Source: Arthrobacter cryoconiti (GTDB lineage: Bacteria; Actinomycetota; Actinomycetes; Actinomycetales; Micrococcaceae). Taken from it: a stretch of DNA of 64,000 bases. Shown in pieces: positions 8,573 through 17,020 of this stretch. The stretch lies in NCBI RefSeq assembly GCF_020905375.1, contig NZ_JAJJBU010000004.1:62001-126000 (forward strand), written 5' to 3'. The notes below the pieces were generated by a model. It did no database searches. It saw nothing but the letters and a program-made list of their open reading frames with translations, and had not been told where the DNA came from. Positions within the stretch are counted from its first letter, which is position 1, and every line of letters begins with the position of its first letter. The position numbers and the translations under genes were made by a program.

Positions 8573-9466
8573 ATGACACAGCTGATTTGGAATGGCCTTT
8601 TCGTAGGCTCTTTTTACGCACTCATCGCCTTAGGCTATTCAATGGTCTACGGCATCATCAAACTTCTCAACTTCGCCCACGGTGACATCTACATGGTCGG
8701 CGCCTTCATAGGTTTCGCCGTGCTGAGTTCTGTTGGCGTCATACCGGCTTCCATGTCGATCACAGCTCTATTGATAGTGCTGTTGCTGACAATGATCATC
8801 ACCGGCGGCATCGGAGTCGGTATTGAATACCTGGCCTATAGGCCGCTGCGAAACTCACCTCGACTGGCGGTGCTGATCACCGCAGTTGGAGCCTCCTTCA
8901 CGCTGGAATACGGCGTGAGCGCAATCGCTGGCCCTAACCCAAAGGTGTTCCCCGTAAGGCTTGAAGGGGAAAGCTTCGACTTCCTTGGCGCCCGCATTTC
9001 CGCACCACAAATCGTGCTCATGGTCATTGCCGTGGTGCTAATGCTGAGTCTGAACTCCTACATCCAACGCACTTCCATGGGCCGAGCGATGCGTGCCATT
9101 GCTTTGGATCCCAAGGGGGCTCTCCTGATGGGGGTGAACGTCAACAAAATCATTACGTGGACGTTCTTCATCGGCTCCGCACTTGCCGGAGCCGCCGGTG
9201 TCATGGCTGGCGCCTACTACGGCAAGATCGACTTTTTGATGGGTTTCATCATTGGGCTAAAGGCCTTCACCGCAGCAGTCATTGGTGGCATCGGCAATAT
9301 CAAGGGCGCCATGTTGGGCGGGCTACTGTTGGGCTTGCTGGAAGCTTTCGGTTCCCAGTGGCTCGGTGGCCAGTGGCGGGACGTCTTCACTTTTGGAGTT
9401 CTCATCGCATTCCTGACCTTGAAACCTACCGGCTTGCTGGGCGAACGAGTGACGGAGCGTGTCTAA
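8573..9466 (+). CDS. Branched-chain-type ABC transporter permease (LivH-like)
   Basis: A 297-residue membrane protein of the LivH family with about eight helices. It opens with the family motif NGLFVGSFYALIALGYSMVY and contains GIIKLLNFAHGDIYMVGAF and the cytoplasmic coupling segment SMGRAMRAIALDPKGALLMG. It forms the membrane channel with the LivM-like partner, whose ATG follows its stop codon directly (9467). Part of the five-gene importer operon under operator A. Confidence 0.92.
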   Translation: MTQLIWNGLFVGSFYALIALGYSMVYGIIKLLNFAHGDIYMVGAFIGFAVLSSVGVIPASMSITALLIVLLLTMIITGGIGVGIEYLAYRPLRNSPRLAVLITAVGASFTLEYGVSAIAGPNPKVFPVRLEGESFDFLGARISAPQIVLMVIAVVLMLSLNSYIQRTSMGRAMRAIALDPKGALLMGVNVNKIITWTFFIGSALAGAAGVMAGAYYGKIDFLMGFIIGLKAFTAAVIGGIGNIKGAMLGGLLLGLLEAFGSQWLGGQWRDVFTFGVLIAFLTLKPTGLLGERVTERV

Positions 9467-10531
9467 ATGAGTGAGAACGTAGACACAAGCCGCGCTCCGC
9501 GCCGCATCGGTAAGCCAGCGAGCCGCTTCTCACGTCTGTTTGAAAGCAAACAGCTTGGTTGGGGCGCCTTCGTGGTGGCAATAGTTTTCCCGTTTATCTT
9601 GGCCACGCCGTACGCCATGAACATTGGCACCACAGCCGTGATCTTCATCCTGCTCGCCTCAGGGTTGAACATTGTGGTGGGTTATTGCGGGCTTCTTGAC
9701 TTGGGCTACATCGCGTTCATGGCAGTGGGAGCCTATACCTCCGGGATTGTTTCCAAGGCGTGGGACCTACCTATCCTGTTCACCATTCCTGCGGTGTTGG
9801 TTATGTGCATTCTGGCCGGGTTGATCATCGGTGGGCCCACTCTGCGTTTGCGCAGTGACTACCTGGCGATCGTGACACTTGGATTTGGTGAGATTATTCG
9901 GCTTACCGCTAACAATCTTTCCATCACGGGTGGGCCATCCGGGATCTATGGCATCCCAGGCATCGAACTTTTCGGCCTGAAACTTTCCGACTCGGTCCCG
10001 TTCTACTACTTCTGTGTGGTGGTGGTCAGCCTGCTGGTGTTGGGCTCGGCTCGGTTAGGGAAGTCCCGTTTAGGCCGGGCGTGGCGCTTTGTCCGCGAGG
10101 ATGAAGATGCTGCCGAGGCCATGGGCATTCACACCTACAAGGTGAAATTGGCGGCTTACATCTTCGGGGCCATGTGGGGAGGTCTGGGAGGGATGCTGTT
10201 TGCTGCACACCTCTCCGCTATCTCTCCGCAGAGCTTCGTTTTCTTGCAGTCAGCACTTGTCTTGATGGCGGTCGTGCTCGGTGGCATGGGCAATACTCGA
10301 GGCGTGGTTGTCGGTGCCGTTGCTATCTCGCTCTTGCCTGAATTCCTGCGGGACATGGGAAATCTACGGTACGTGATTTTCGGCGTCGTGCTGGTAGCTG
10401 TGATGGTGCTGAGGCCCCAAGGTTTCTGGCCTAGCCGAGCTTTTGAGGTGGAACGCACGGACGGGGAGAGCGAGAACGCAGATCCTGGTCCGGGAGATTC
10501 CGTGAGCCCGGCGAAAGGTGGGACGCTATGA
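9467..10531 (+). CDS. Branched-chain-type ABC transporter permease (LivM-like)
   Basis: A 354-residue permease of the LivM family. After a roughly 30-residue hydrophilic N-terminus come about nine helices with the family landmarks GLNIVVGYCGLLDLGYIAFM, RLRSDYLAIVTLGFGEIIRL and GRAWRFVREDEDAAEAMG (the coupling helix to the ATPases). A hydrophilic C-terminal tail rich in Glu/Gly/Pro follows. It starts directly after the livH-like stop and overlaps the first ATPase gene by 4 bp, consistent with translational coupling. Confidence 0.92.
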   Translation: MSENVDTSRAPRRIGKPASRFSRLFESKQLGWGAFVVAIVFPFILATPYAMNIGTTAVIFILLASGLNIVVGYCGLLDLGYIAFMAVGAYTSGIVSKAWDLPILFTIPAVLVMCILAGLIIGGPTLRLRSDYLAIVTLGFGEIIRLTANNLSITGGPSGIYGIPGIELFGLKLSDSVPFYYFCVVVVSLLVLGSARLGKSRLGRAWRFVREDEDAAEAMGIHTYKVKLAAYIFGAMWGGLGGMLFAAHLSAISPQSFVFLQSALVLMAVVLGGMGNTRGVVVGAVAISLLPEFLRDMGNLRYVIFGVVLVAVMVLRPQGFWPSRAFEVERTDGESENADPGPGDSVSPAKGGTL

Positions 10532-11358
10532 GTCCGCTATTGGAAGTCAATGAACTCCAGATCGCCTTCGGCGGGGTCAAGGCAGTCAACGGACTCACTT
10601 TTTCAGCCGACGCCGGAGAGATCGTCTCGGTGATCGGCCCGAATGGGGCGGGGAAGACGAGTGCGTTCAACTGCATCACCGGATTTTATAAGCCGGTTAG
10701 CGGCACGGTTTTGGTGGACGGGCAGGATATTACGGGCAAACGTCCGGCCGCCATTGCAGCAACCGGAGTCACTCGTACGTTCCAGAACCTGCGCCTGTTC
10801 CCGGATTTGACGGTGCTGGATAATGTTCGCGGTGGTATGCATTTATATGGCGGACAGAATTTTGTGGACGCCCTCTTTCACACTCCTCGGTATCGCAAGA
10901 GCGAGGCGTACTACACGGACGAGGCGCACCGTTGGCTGGACTTCGTAGGATACCGGGGAGGGCGAGGGATTCCCGTCCGAAATCTGGCTTACGGGCAGCA
11001 ACGCCAAGTCGAAATGGCACGCGCCATGGCCCGCAAGGCCAAGCTCGTGCTTCTGGATGAGCCAGGGGCGGGTCTGAACCACTCCGAAAAACGCGAGCTA
11101 CTTCAGTTGTGCCGCAAGATTCGTGACCTTGGTGCCGCCGTCGTACTGATCGAACATGACATGAGCGTTGTCATGGAGGTCAGCGAACGGGTGGTAGTTA
11201 TGAACTTTGGTAAGGAAATTGCGGACGGGACCCCGGATGAAGTGAAAAAGAATCCACAAGTCATCGAGGCGTATCTTGGAAAAGCCGATGAACCGGCGGC
11301 TGATGAAGCGAAAGATGCTGCGGGCCGAGCGGAAAATCCGGACGGGGGCAAGCTCTGA
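10528..11358 (+). CDS. ABC transporter ATP-binding protein (LivG-like)
   Basis: A 276-residue ATPase. Walker A is GPNGAGKTS near residue 38; the signature position reads YGQQRQVEMARAMA (a LivG-type variant of LSGGQ); Walker B is KLVLLDEPGAGLN; the switch His is in VVLIEHDMSVV. The C-terminal GKADEPAADEAKDAAGRAE tail is acidic and longer than usual. It overlaps livM-like by 4 bp and livF-like by 1 bp (TGATG). It energises hydroxyproline/amino acid import with its LivF-like partner. Confidence 0.92.
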   Translation: MSPLLEVNELQIAFGGVKAVNGLTFSADAGEIVSVIGPNGAGKTSAFNCITGFYKPVSGTVLVDGQDITGKRPAAIAATGVTRTFQNLRLFPDLTVLDNVRGGMHLYGGQNFVDALFHTPRYRKSEAYYTDEAHRWLDFVGYRGGRGIPVRNLAYGQQRQVEMARAMARKAKLVLLDEPGAGLNHSEKRELLQLCRKIRDLGAAVVLIEHDMSVVMEVSERVVVMNFGKEIADGTPDEVKKNPQVIEAYLGKADEPAADEAKDAAGRAENPDGGKL

Positions 11359-12068
11359 TGTCAATGCTCAATTTTGAGAACGTTGAAGTCTTTTACGGCA
11401 AAATTCAAGCCCTGCGCGGAATCGATATCCGGGTCGAAGAGGGCGAGATCGTGGCCTTGTTGGGTAACAACGGTGCTGGGAAAACCACAACGTTATCCGC
11501 GGCGTCTGCCATTGTGAAAGTCCACTCCGGCGCCATCAGTTTTGCCGGAGCAGACATCACGCGGGCCAAGCCGTGGGACGTGGTTAATGCGGGGCTCATC
11601 CATGTGCCCGAAGGCCGGCGAATCTTCTCCACCCTGTCCGTTCTGGAAAATCTCCAGTTGGGTGGGTATCTGGTCAAGGACCGTTCCGCCGTGCAAAAAA
11701 GGCTCAAGGACGTCTTTGAGCTGCTTCCCCTGCTAGCGCAACGGCGCTCGCAGCAAGGTGGAACGCTCTCCGGTGGAGAGCAACAGATGCTCGCGATTGG
11801 ACGTGCGCTCATTGCAGGGCCGCGCATGCTGATGCTGGACGAGCCGTCTATGGGTTTGGCGCCGCTGATCGTCGCTCAGGTCATGGACGTTATCAAAGAG
11901 GTCAACGCCAACGGCACCACGGTGCTACTCGTGGAGCAAAATGCTCGTGCCGCTTTGAAGATTACGAGTCGTGGTTATGTCATTGAAAACGGTGTGACCA
12001 CCATGACCGGGACCGGTGCTGAACTCATGGCTGATTCCCGGATCGTCGAGGCCTACCTCGGCGCATAG
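11358..12068 (+). CDS. ABC transporter ATP-binding protein (LivF-like)
   Basis: A 236-residue ATPase with Walker A GNNGAGKTT, signature LSGGEQQMLAIGRAL, Walker B RMLMLDEPSMGLAP and switch His replaced by Gln in VLLVEQNARAAL, as is normal for LivF. It contains the family segment GLIHVPEGRRIFSTLSVLENL. It is the last gene of the importer operon and ends 12 bp before a 12-bp-stem terminator. Confidence 0.92.
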   Translation: MSMLNFENVEVFYGKIQALRGIDIRVEEGEIVALLGNNGAGKTTTLSAASAIVKVHSGAISFAGADITRAKPWDVVNAGLIHVPEGRRIFSTLSVLENLQLGGYLVKDRSAVQKRLKDVFELLPLLAQRRSQQGGTLSGGEQQMLAIGRALIAGPRMLMLDEPSMGLAPLIVAQVMDVIKEVNANGTTVLLVEQNARAALKITSRGYVIENGVTTMTGTGAELMADSRIVEAYLGA

Positions 12069-12080
12069 GGTTGGGGCTTC

Positions 12081-12116
12081 AACGGGGACCAGGGCACTAC
12101 TGCGCTGGTCCCCGTT
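12081..12116 (+). terminator. Terminator of the importer operon
   Basis: AACGGGGACCAG (12081-12092) pairs perfectly with CTGGTCCCCGTT (12105-12116) around a 12-nt loop, 12 bp after the livF-like stop. There is no long T-tract, as is common in high-GC actinobacteria. It separates the importer operon from the operator-controlled catabolic operon. Confidence 0.75.
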
Positions 12117-12163
12117 GGCGGCTTAAGTTCTGAGTTGGCGCTGCTGTGGCCACTTCTTCACTA

Positions 12164-12182
12164 GTATTATGTGACATTGTAC
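12164..12182. promoter_or_regulatory. Operator copy B of the hydroxyproline regulon
   Basis: GTATTATGTGACATTGTAC: the ATGT-G-ACAT core and GTA/TAC ends are perfectly symmetric. It lies 72 bp before the deaminase start (12255), in the 186-bp promoter region of the catabolic operon. It is the most symmetric of the four copies. Confidence 0.75.
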
Positions 12183-12254
12183 TGATAGTGTGAGCGTTAT
12201 CACTGCTCCTCTGGGGAGCCTGGATCACATTGCTTTTGGACAAAGGAGACCATC

Positions 12255-13160
12255 ATGACAAGTCGCACTCAGCCCTGGCAGGGCATCCACGTCGCTACCG
12301 CTCTGCAGTTCACGGCCGACGGCGCCGTTGACTATGCGGCCTACGGTGAGCATGTCGCTTGGCTGGCGGCAAATGGCTGCGACGGCGTTTGCCCCAACGG
12401 TTCCTTGGGCGAATATCAGACGTTGACGCTCGAGGAGCGGGCGAAGGTCGTGGAGACGGCCGTTGCGGCCGCACCCGCTGGGTTTACCGTCATGCCGGGT
12501 GTTGCGGCCTACGGCGCGGATGAGTCCCGTCGCTGGGCCGAGCAAGCACGCGATGCCGGTGCCGCTTCCGTGCTGGCGCTGCCCCCTAATACTTTCAAGG
12601 CCGACGACGAAGCCGTCGTGGCACATTACCGTGAGGTCGCTAAGGCCGGGCTGCCGATCGTTGCTTACAACAACCCGTATGACACCAAGGTCGATTTGAC
12701 GCCTGCGCTGCTGGCCCGCCTGCATGGTGAGGGCTTGATCGTGGCGGTGAAGGAATTTACTGGGGATGTTCGCCGTGCTTACGAAATTGCCGAGCTCGCT
12801 CCTGATCTGGATCTGTTGATCGGCTCCGATGACGTATTGCTAGAGCTTGGTCTAGCTGGTGCCGTGGGGTGGATTGCCGGCTACCCGAACGCGATCCCGG
12901 AAAGCACCGTGAAACTGTACAACCTGGCCACGAGTGGCGATGCCGCGGACATCATGGCAGCGCTTCCCATTTACCGTGACCTCCACTCACTGCTGCGCTG
13001 GGATTCCAAACCGGAGTTTGTGCAGTCCATCAAGCTCTCGATGGACATCGCAGGACGCAACGGCGGCGCCTGCCGTCAGCCTCGTCTGCCGTTGCCAGCC
13101 GAGCTAGCAGCGCGGATCACAGCTGACACCGAGGCCGTCCTGGCCAAGGGCTACAAGTAA
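12255..13160 (+). CDS. DapA-family aldolase/deaminase, probable 1-pyrroline-4-hydroxy-2-carboxylate deaminase
   Basis: A 301-residue TIM-barrel protein of the dihydrodipicolinate synthase family. The Schiff-base lysine is K166 (VAVKEFTGD) and the catalytic tyrosine Y138 (VAYNNPYDTK); PNGSLGEYQTL corresponds to the substrate-binding loop. In hydroxyproline clusters this family converts 1-pyrroline-4-hydroxy-2-carboxylate to 2-oxoglutarate semialdehyde plus ammonia. AAAGGAG precedes the ATG. First gene of the operon running through the epimerase, aconitase X and reductase. The specific reaction is inferred from neighbours; a lysine-biosynthetic DapA is unlikely here. Confidence 0.85.
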   Translation: MTSRTQPWQGIHVATALQFTADGAVDYAAYGEHVAWLAANGCDGVCPNGSLGEYQTLTLEERAKVVETAVAAAPAGFTVMPGVAAYGADESRRWAEQARDAGAASVLALPPNTFKADDEAVVAHYREVAKAGLPIVAYNNPYDTKVDLTPALLARLHGEGLIVAVKEFTGDVRRAYEIAELAPDLDLLIGSDDVLLELGLAGAVGWIAGYPNAIPESTVKLYNLATSGDAADIMAALPIYRDLHSLLRWDSKPEFVQSIKLSMDIAGRNGGACRQPRLPLPAELAARITADTEAVLAKGYK

Positions 13161-13170
13161 AGGCCAATCA

Positions 13171-14172
13171 ATGCGCTCCAAGCGTGTCTTTCATTCCGTA
13201 GAATCCCACACCGAGGGAATGCCCACCCGCGTCATCGTCGGCGGGGTGGGCACCATCCCAGGTGCCACTATGGCTGAACGCCGCCAGTGGTTCATGGAGA
13301 ACAGCGACGACGTCCGCACCCTGTTGATGTGCGAACCGCGCGGTCACGCGTCAATGAGTGGGGCAATCTTGCAGCCCCCTACCCGGGCCGACGCCGACTA
13401 TGGGGTCTTGTTCATTGAAGTCTCCGGGCTGTTGCCCATGTGTGGGCATGGCACCATCGGTGTGGCGACGGTGTTGGTGGAAACAGGAATGGTTGACGTG
13501 GTGGAGCCGGTCACTACGATTCGGCTGGATACACCTGCCGGGTTGGTGGTCGCTGAAGTCGCAGTGGAGGGTGGAAGCGCCAAATCCGTGACCATTACCA
13601 ACGTGCCCTCCTTTGTTTTAGCGCTTGATCAGAGCGTGCAGGTGGAAGCCTTTGGTGAAGTGCATTACGACATGGCGTTTGGTGGAAATTTTTACGCCAT
13701 CGTTGACCTGGATGAGCTGGGATTGCCATTTTCCCGGGTAGCCAAGGATCAGCTGCTGGATGCAGGATTGAAGATCATGGACGCCATCAACACCCAAAAC
13801 ATGCCCATCCACCCGGAGCGGGCGGACATCACGGGCTGTCACCACGTGTATTTGGCGGCTCCCGGATCCACAGCTCAGCATTCCCGTCATGCCATGGCCA
13901 TTTACCCGGGCTGGTTTGACCGTTCACCGTGCGGCACCGGCACCAGTGCTCGGATGGCCCAACTTCACGCTCGTGGAGCGTTGGCGCTCAATACTGACTT
14001 CGTCAACGAGTCCTTCATTGGCACAGCGTTCGTAGGCCAATTAGTAGCGGAAACGACGGTGGCTGGGCTTCCCGCGGTGATCCCCACCATCACTGGACGG
14101 GCCTGGATTACCGGGACCGCACAGTATCACCTGGACCCGGAGGACCCTTTCCAAGCGGGATTCCTCTTGTGA
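13171..14172 (+). CDS. Proline racemase family, probable 4-hydroxyproline 2-epimerase
   Basis: A 333-residue member of the proline racemase family. Both catalytic cysteines are present: C91 in LPMCGHGTIG and C254 in RSPCGTGTSAR. That pair marks racemases/epimerases; the related trans-3-hydroxyproline dehydratases have Thr at the second site. The family interconverts trans-4-hydroxy-L-proline and cis-4-hydroxy-D-proline, the first step of 4-hydroxyproline use. It starts 10 bp after the deaminase and overlaps the aconitase X gene by 4 bp. Proline racemase activity is a less likely alternative given the flanking genes. Confidence 0.87.
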   Translation: MRSKRVFHSVESHTEGMPTRVIVGGVGTIPGATMAERRQWFMENSDDVRTLLMCEPRGHASMSGAILQPPTRADADYGVLFIEVSGLLPMCGHGTIGVATVLVETGMVDVVEPVTTIRLDTPAGLVVAEVAVEGGSAKSVTITNVPSFVLALDQSVQVEAFGEVHYDMAFGGNFYAIVDLDELGLPFSRVAKDQLLDAGLKIMDAINTQNMPIHPERADITGCHHVYLAAPGSTAQHSRHAMAIYPGWFDRSPCGTGTSARMAQLHARGALALNTDFVNESFIGTAFVGQLVAETTVAGLPAVIPTITGRAWITGTAQYHLDPEDPFQAGFLL

Positions 14173-15446
14173 GTGCCCCGGTACTCGTGCTCAGGAGCGA
14201 GGAGGCTGCCATGCTGTGCGGCGATCGTGGTAACGGCACCGCCATGGCCATGCGCATGGTGGTGTCACTAGCTGGCGTGTTGGGGGCGACGCGGCTCATA
14301 CCCGTGACCAACGCGCACATTGATGGCTGTCTCTATCACGGGCAGGCGGGGCTCGATTTTGCCCAGAAGCTGGCCGGTCTTGGTGCGAAAGTGGCTGTTC
14401 CCACCACTTTGAATACCAGCTCATTGGACCTTTTGCACCCTGGCTTGGTAAGGCTGCCCCCGCAGGATGCCATCGACGCCCGGGCATTGATGGATGCGTA
14501 CCGTGCACTTGGTGCCCGCGCGACGTGGACGTGTGCGCCCTACCAGTCCGTGGAGCGTCCGGGATTCGGCGAAGACATCGCGTGGGCGGAATCGAACGCG
14601 ATCGTTTTCGCGAACTCTGTGTTGGGGGCACGGACCGAACGTTATGGGGACTTCATCGATATTTGTGCCGCTATCACCGGTCGAGTACCGCACGCCGGAC
14701 TGCATCTGGAAGGGAACAGGGTGCCCACAGTGGAGCTTGACTGCTCGGCGTTGTCTGTCCGGATGTTGGGTGAGGAGGCCATCTGGGCCGCACTCGGTGA
14801 CGTGGTCGGGCGCAGCTCGGGGTCCAGGGTTCCACTGCTGACGGGAATCAATCCAACTTTGGTGGACGAGGACAAACTCAAGGCATTGGGGGCTACCGCA
14901 GCGTCTTCCGGAGGAGTCGCACTCTTTCACGTAGCGGGTGTAACGCCTGAGGCGATTGCTGCCGCGGGGAATCCAGACTGGTTCGGTAAACCAAGGATTG
15001 CCATCACCGCGGCGATGTTGCGAGCGGCTCGCGATGAATTGACGACGGCGGACCCTTCAGCGCCGCTTGATGCCGTGGCTTTGGGCACACCGCACTTTTC
15101 CGTGCACGAATTTGAAAAACTCGCAGCTTCGCTTGAGGACTCAAGCGACTTCCATGCCGACTGCACGGTCTGGATCAACACTTCACGAGAGGTTTTGGCA
15201 CAAGCGCGCGAAAAAGGCTTTGTGCAAGCTGCGCAGGAACGTGGTGCCCGCATCGTGGTGGACACGTGCACGTACATCACGCCCATCTTGGCACCGGAGG
15301 AGCGGACAGTGATGACGCCGTCGGGCAAATGGGCTTGGTACGCTCCCATGAATCTTGGCGTTGACGTGGTGTTTGGCACGTTGGGGGAATGCCTAGCCTC
15401 AGCTCGCGCCGGAAAGGTGGTGCGCGATGATCGCCAGTGGGAATGA
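14169..15446 (+). CDS. Aconitase X catalytic (large) subunit, probable cis-3-hydroxy-L-proline dehydratase
   Basis: A 425-residue DUF521/AcnX protein (GTG start, 4-bp overlap with the epimerase). The N-terminus AAMLCGDRGNGTAMAMRMVV, the HIDGCLYHGQAGLDFAQKLA block and the late VVDTCTYITP carry conserved cysteines expected to hold the iron-sulfur cluster. Bacterial AcnX of the two-polypeptide type dehydrates cis-3-hydroxy-L-proline to pyrroline-2-carboxylate; archaeal relatives act on phosphomevalonate. The adjacent small subunit and pyrroline-2-carboxylate reductase candidate favour the hydroxyproline reaction. Confidence 0.87.
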   Translation: MSAPVLVLRSEEAAMLCGDRGNGTAMAMRMVVSLAGVLGATRLIPVTNAHIDGCLYHGQAGLDFAQKLAGLGAKVAVPTTLNTSSLDLLHPGLVRLPPQDAIDARALMDAYRALGARATWTCAPYQSVERPGFGEDIAWAESNAIVFANSVLGARTERYGDFIDICAAITGRVPHAGLHLEGNRVPTVELDCSALSVRMLGEEAIWAALGDVVGRSSGSRVPLLTGINPTLVDEDKLKALGATAASSGGVALFHVAGVTPEAIAAAGNPDWFGKPRIAITAAMLRAARDELTTADPSAPLDAVALGTPHFSVHEFEKLAASLEDSSDFHADCTVWINTSREVLAQAREKGFVQAAQERGARIVVDTCTYITPILAPEERTVMTPSGKWAWYAPMNLGVDVVFGTLGECLASARAGKVVRDDRQWE

Positions 15447-15987
15447 AGGCGCTGGGGAAGGATCAATGGGGTCTGTTCCACCTCCGCCTGATCATAACCT
15501 CGCTGATGCAAAGCTGTGTGGTCAAACAGTGAGTGGTCAAACTATGCGCGGTCTAACTTTGTGCTGCGGTGATGGCTGCGGCGCGCTGCTGGCGTTGGAT
15601 GAACCATTGTCTTTCTGGGGTGGCATGGATAGGAACACCGGCATGATCATTGACACCCACCATCCCCAGTCCGGAACATCGATGGCGGGAAGGGTTATCT
15701 TGATGGACGCCTCGCGGGGGTCGAGTTCATCATCGTCGGTGCTGGCAGAAGCGATACGTGCCGGCGTGGGCCCGGCCGCGATTTTGCTGCTGGTGCGAGA
15801 CGCCATTGTGGCCTTGGGCGTGATGGCTGCTGCGGAGCTTTACGGAACATTCGTGCCGGTCGTCCTGCTCGACGCGGAACAGTCTCAAGTCCTGCACGCA
15901 TCGGCGTCCGGCGTGCACATTTGCATAACGGCGCACGCGAGCGGACATGCCGACGTCGTGCTTTACTCACTTAAGAACCCCCACTGA
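15427..15987 (+). CDS. Aconitase X swivel-domain (small) subunit
   Basis: A DUF126 protein, the mobile swivel domain of aconitase X encoded separately. The family core is GALLALDEPLSFWGGMDRNTG followed by THHPQSGTSMAGRVILM and GSSSSSSVLAEAIRAGVGPAAIL. The frame opens at ATG 15427, overlapping the large subunit by 20 bp; an alternative ATG at 15466 has GGGGAAGG just upstream and would give 173 instead of 186 residues. The C-terminus extends beyond the minimal domain. It must pair with the preceding gene product to form the dehydratase. Confidence 0.87.
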   Translation: MIASGNEGAGEGSMGSVPPPPDHNLADAKLCGQTVSGQTMRGLTLCCGDGCGALLALDEPLSFWGGMDRNTGMIIDTHHPQSGTSMAGRVILMDASRGSSSSSSVLAEAIRAGVGPAAILLLVRDAIVALGVMAAAELYGTFVPVVLLDAEQSQVLHASASGVHICITAHASGHADVVLYSLKNPH

Positions 15988-16002
15988 ACAGAAGGAGCCT
16001 CC

Positions 16003-16956
16003 ATGGCCCTGCCATACATCGACGCCTCAGCTCTGAACGCGCTAATGTCCCCGACCGCGGCCGTCGCAGCTCTCGAGGAGGCTTTACGCGGTGGCCAGGA
16101 CCCGGAATCGGATTCGCCGCGCCTGTTTGCGCCGCTGGCTACCGGGGAATTCTTGTTCATGCCAGCGCAGTCTGCCAAGTATGCGGGGGTCAAAGTGGTC
16201 ACCGTGGCGCCGGAGAACCCCGCCAAGTCCCACCCCAAGATTCAGGGGACTTATCTGTTGCTCGATGGCGAATTTCTAACGCCGTTGGCGGCCCTTGACG
16301 GTGCCGAAATGACTCTGATCCGAACTCCCGCCGTGACCATTATGGCCGTCAAACACCTGCTGGCGTTGCGGGACGCGGATTCGGCGGGGAACGTGGTGGT
16401 TTTTGGCACCTCACTACAGGCGGATAGGCACATAGAGGCGCTGTTGGCTGTATGTGGAATCGACTCTCTGGTGGTGGTGGGTAGGCGTGCGGAGGCCGCG
16501 GCAGCGCTTGCTGACAGGTGGACGGAACGTGGGCTTTCGGCTAGGGCCGGTGAGCCGGCGGATGTTGCGCGAGCCGACGTCGTGCTGTGTGCGACTTCTT
16601 CATCGGTTCCGGTTTTTGATGGCGCTTTGGTCCAGGAATCAGCGGTGGTGGCGGCCATTGGATCTCACGGATTGGATGCGAGAGAGATTGATCCGGCCCT
16701 TGTATTAAGGGCTGAAGTGGTGGTGGAAGGGTATGGATCTGCTCTGCGTGAGGCAGGGGACTTGATTCCTGCGCGATCCGGACGGGAGTGGGAGGCGCGC
16801 GGGCTGGTGACACTGGCGGATCTTCTTAACGGACGTTTTGCGCCCGAGCCCGGCAAGCCGTTGCTGTACACCGGAGTGGGGATGTCATGGGAAGACATCG
16901 TGGTGGCCGGAAGGGCCTACGAACTCTTTACGGCAACAAGGGCTATCGTCGACTAA
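16003..16956 (+). CDS. Ornithine cyclodeaminase/mu-crystallin family, probable 1-pyrroline-2-carboxylate reductase
   Basis: A 317-residue NAD(P)-binding protein. It has the family N-terminus (DASALNALMSPTAAVAALEE), the substrate-binding GVKVVTVAPENP and LLLDGEFLTPLAALDGAEMT segments, a Rossmann motif around VVVFGTSLQADRHIEAL, and the CATSSSVPVFDG region. In hydroxyproline clusters this family reduces 1-pyrroline-2-carboxylate to L-proline. It follows the aconitase X subunits by 15 bp with GAAGGAG before its ATG. Its stop codon lies inside operator C, so the next gene's control region overlaps its end. Confidence 0.85.
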   Translation: MALPYIDASALNALMSPTAAVAALEEALRGGQDPESDSPRLFAPLATGEFLFMPAQSAKYAGVKVVTVAPENPAKSHPKIQGTYLLLDGEFLTPLAALDGAEMTLIRTPAVTIMAVKHLLALRDADSAGNVVVFGTSLQADRHIEALLAVCGIDSLVVVGRRAEAAAALADRWTERGLSARAGEPADVARADVVLCATSSSVPVFDGALVQESAVVAAIGSHGLDAREIDPALVLRAEVVVEGYGSALREAGDLIPARSGREWEARGLVTLADLLNGRFAPEPGKPLLYTGVGMSWEDIVVAGRAYELFTATRAIVD

Positions 16957-16971
16957 AATGTCATATTGTAG
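16953..16971. promoter_or_regulatory. Operator copy C of the hydroxyproline regulon, at the gntR promoter
   Basis: CTAAAATGTCATATTGTAG: the outer arms are CTA/TAG instead of GTA/TAC, again symmetric, with core ATGT-C-ATAT. It overlaps the reductase stop codon and precedes the gntR ATG (17021) by 49 bp. It suggests autoregulation of gntR. Confidence 0.68.
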
Positions 16972-17020
16972 TGGACATCAAGTTCCACTTCCATTGCTTT
17001 ATACGGGGAACGGAGGAGTC

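Noticed and set aside
12183-12205. GTGTGAGCGTTATCACTGCTC as a possible CRP or LacI-type site next to operator B
   Set aside because: The symmetry is poor beyond a few bases, and the adjacent 19-bp palindrome explains the region better.
15427-15465. The 20-bp gene overlap of the aconitase X subunits as a frameshift-split fusion
   Set aside because: Two-polypeptide aconitase X is a known normal form, and both candidate starts of the small subunit have usable ribosome sites.
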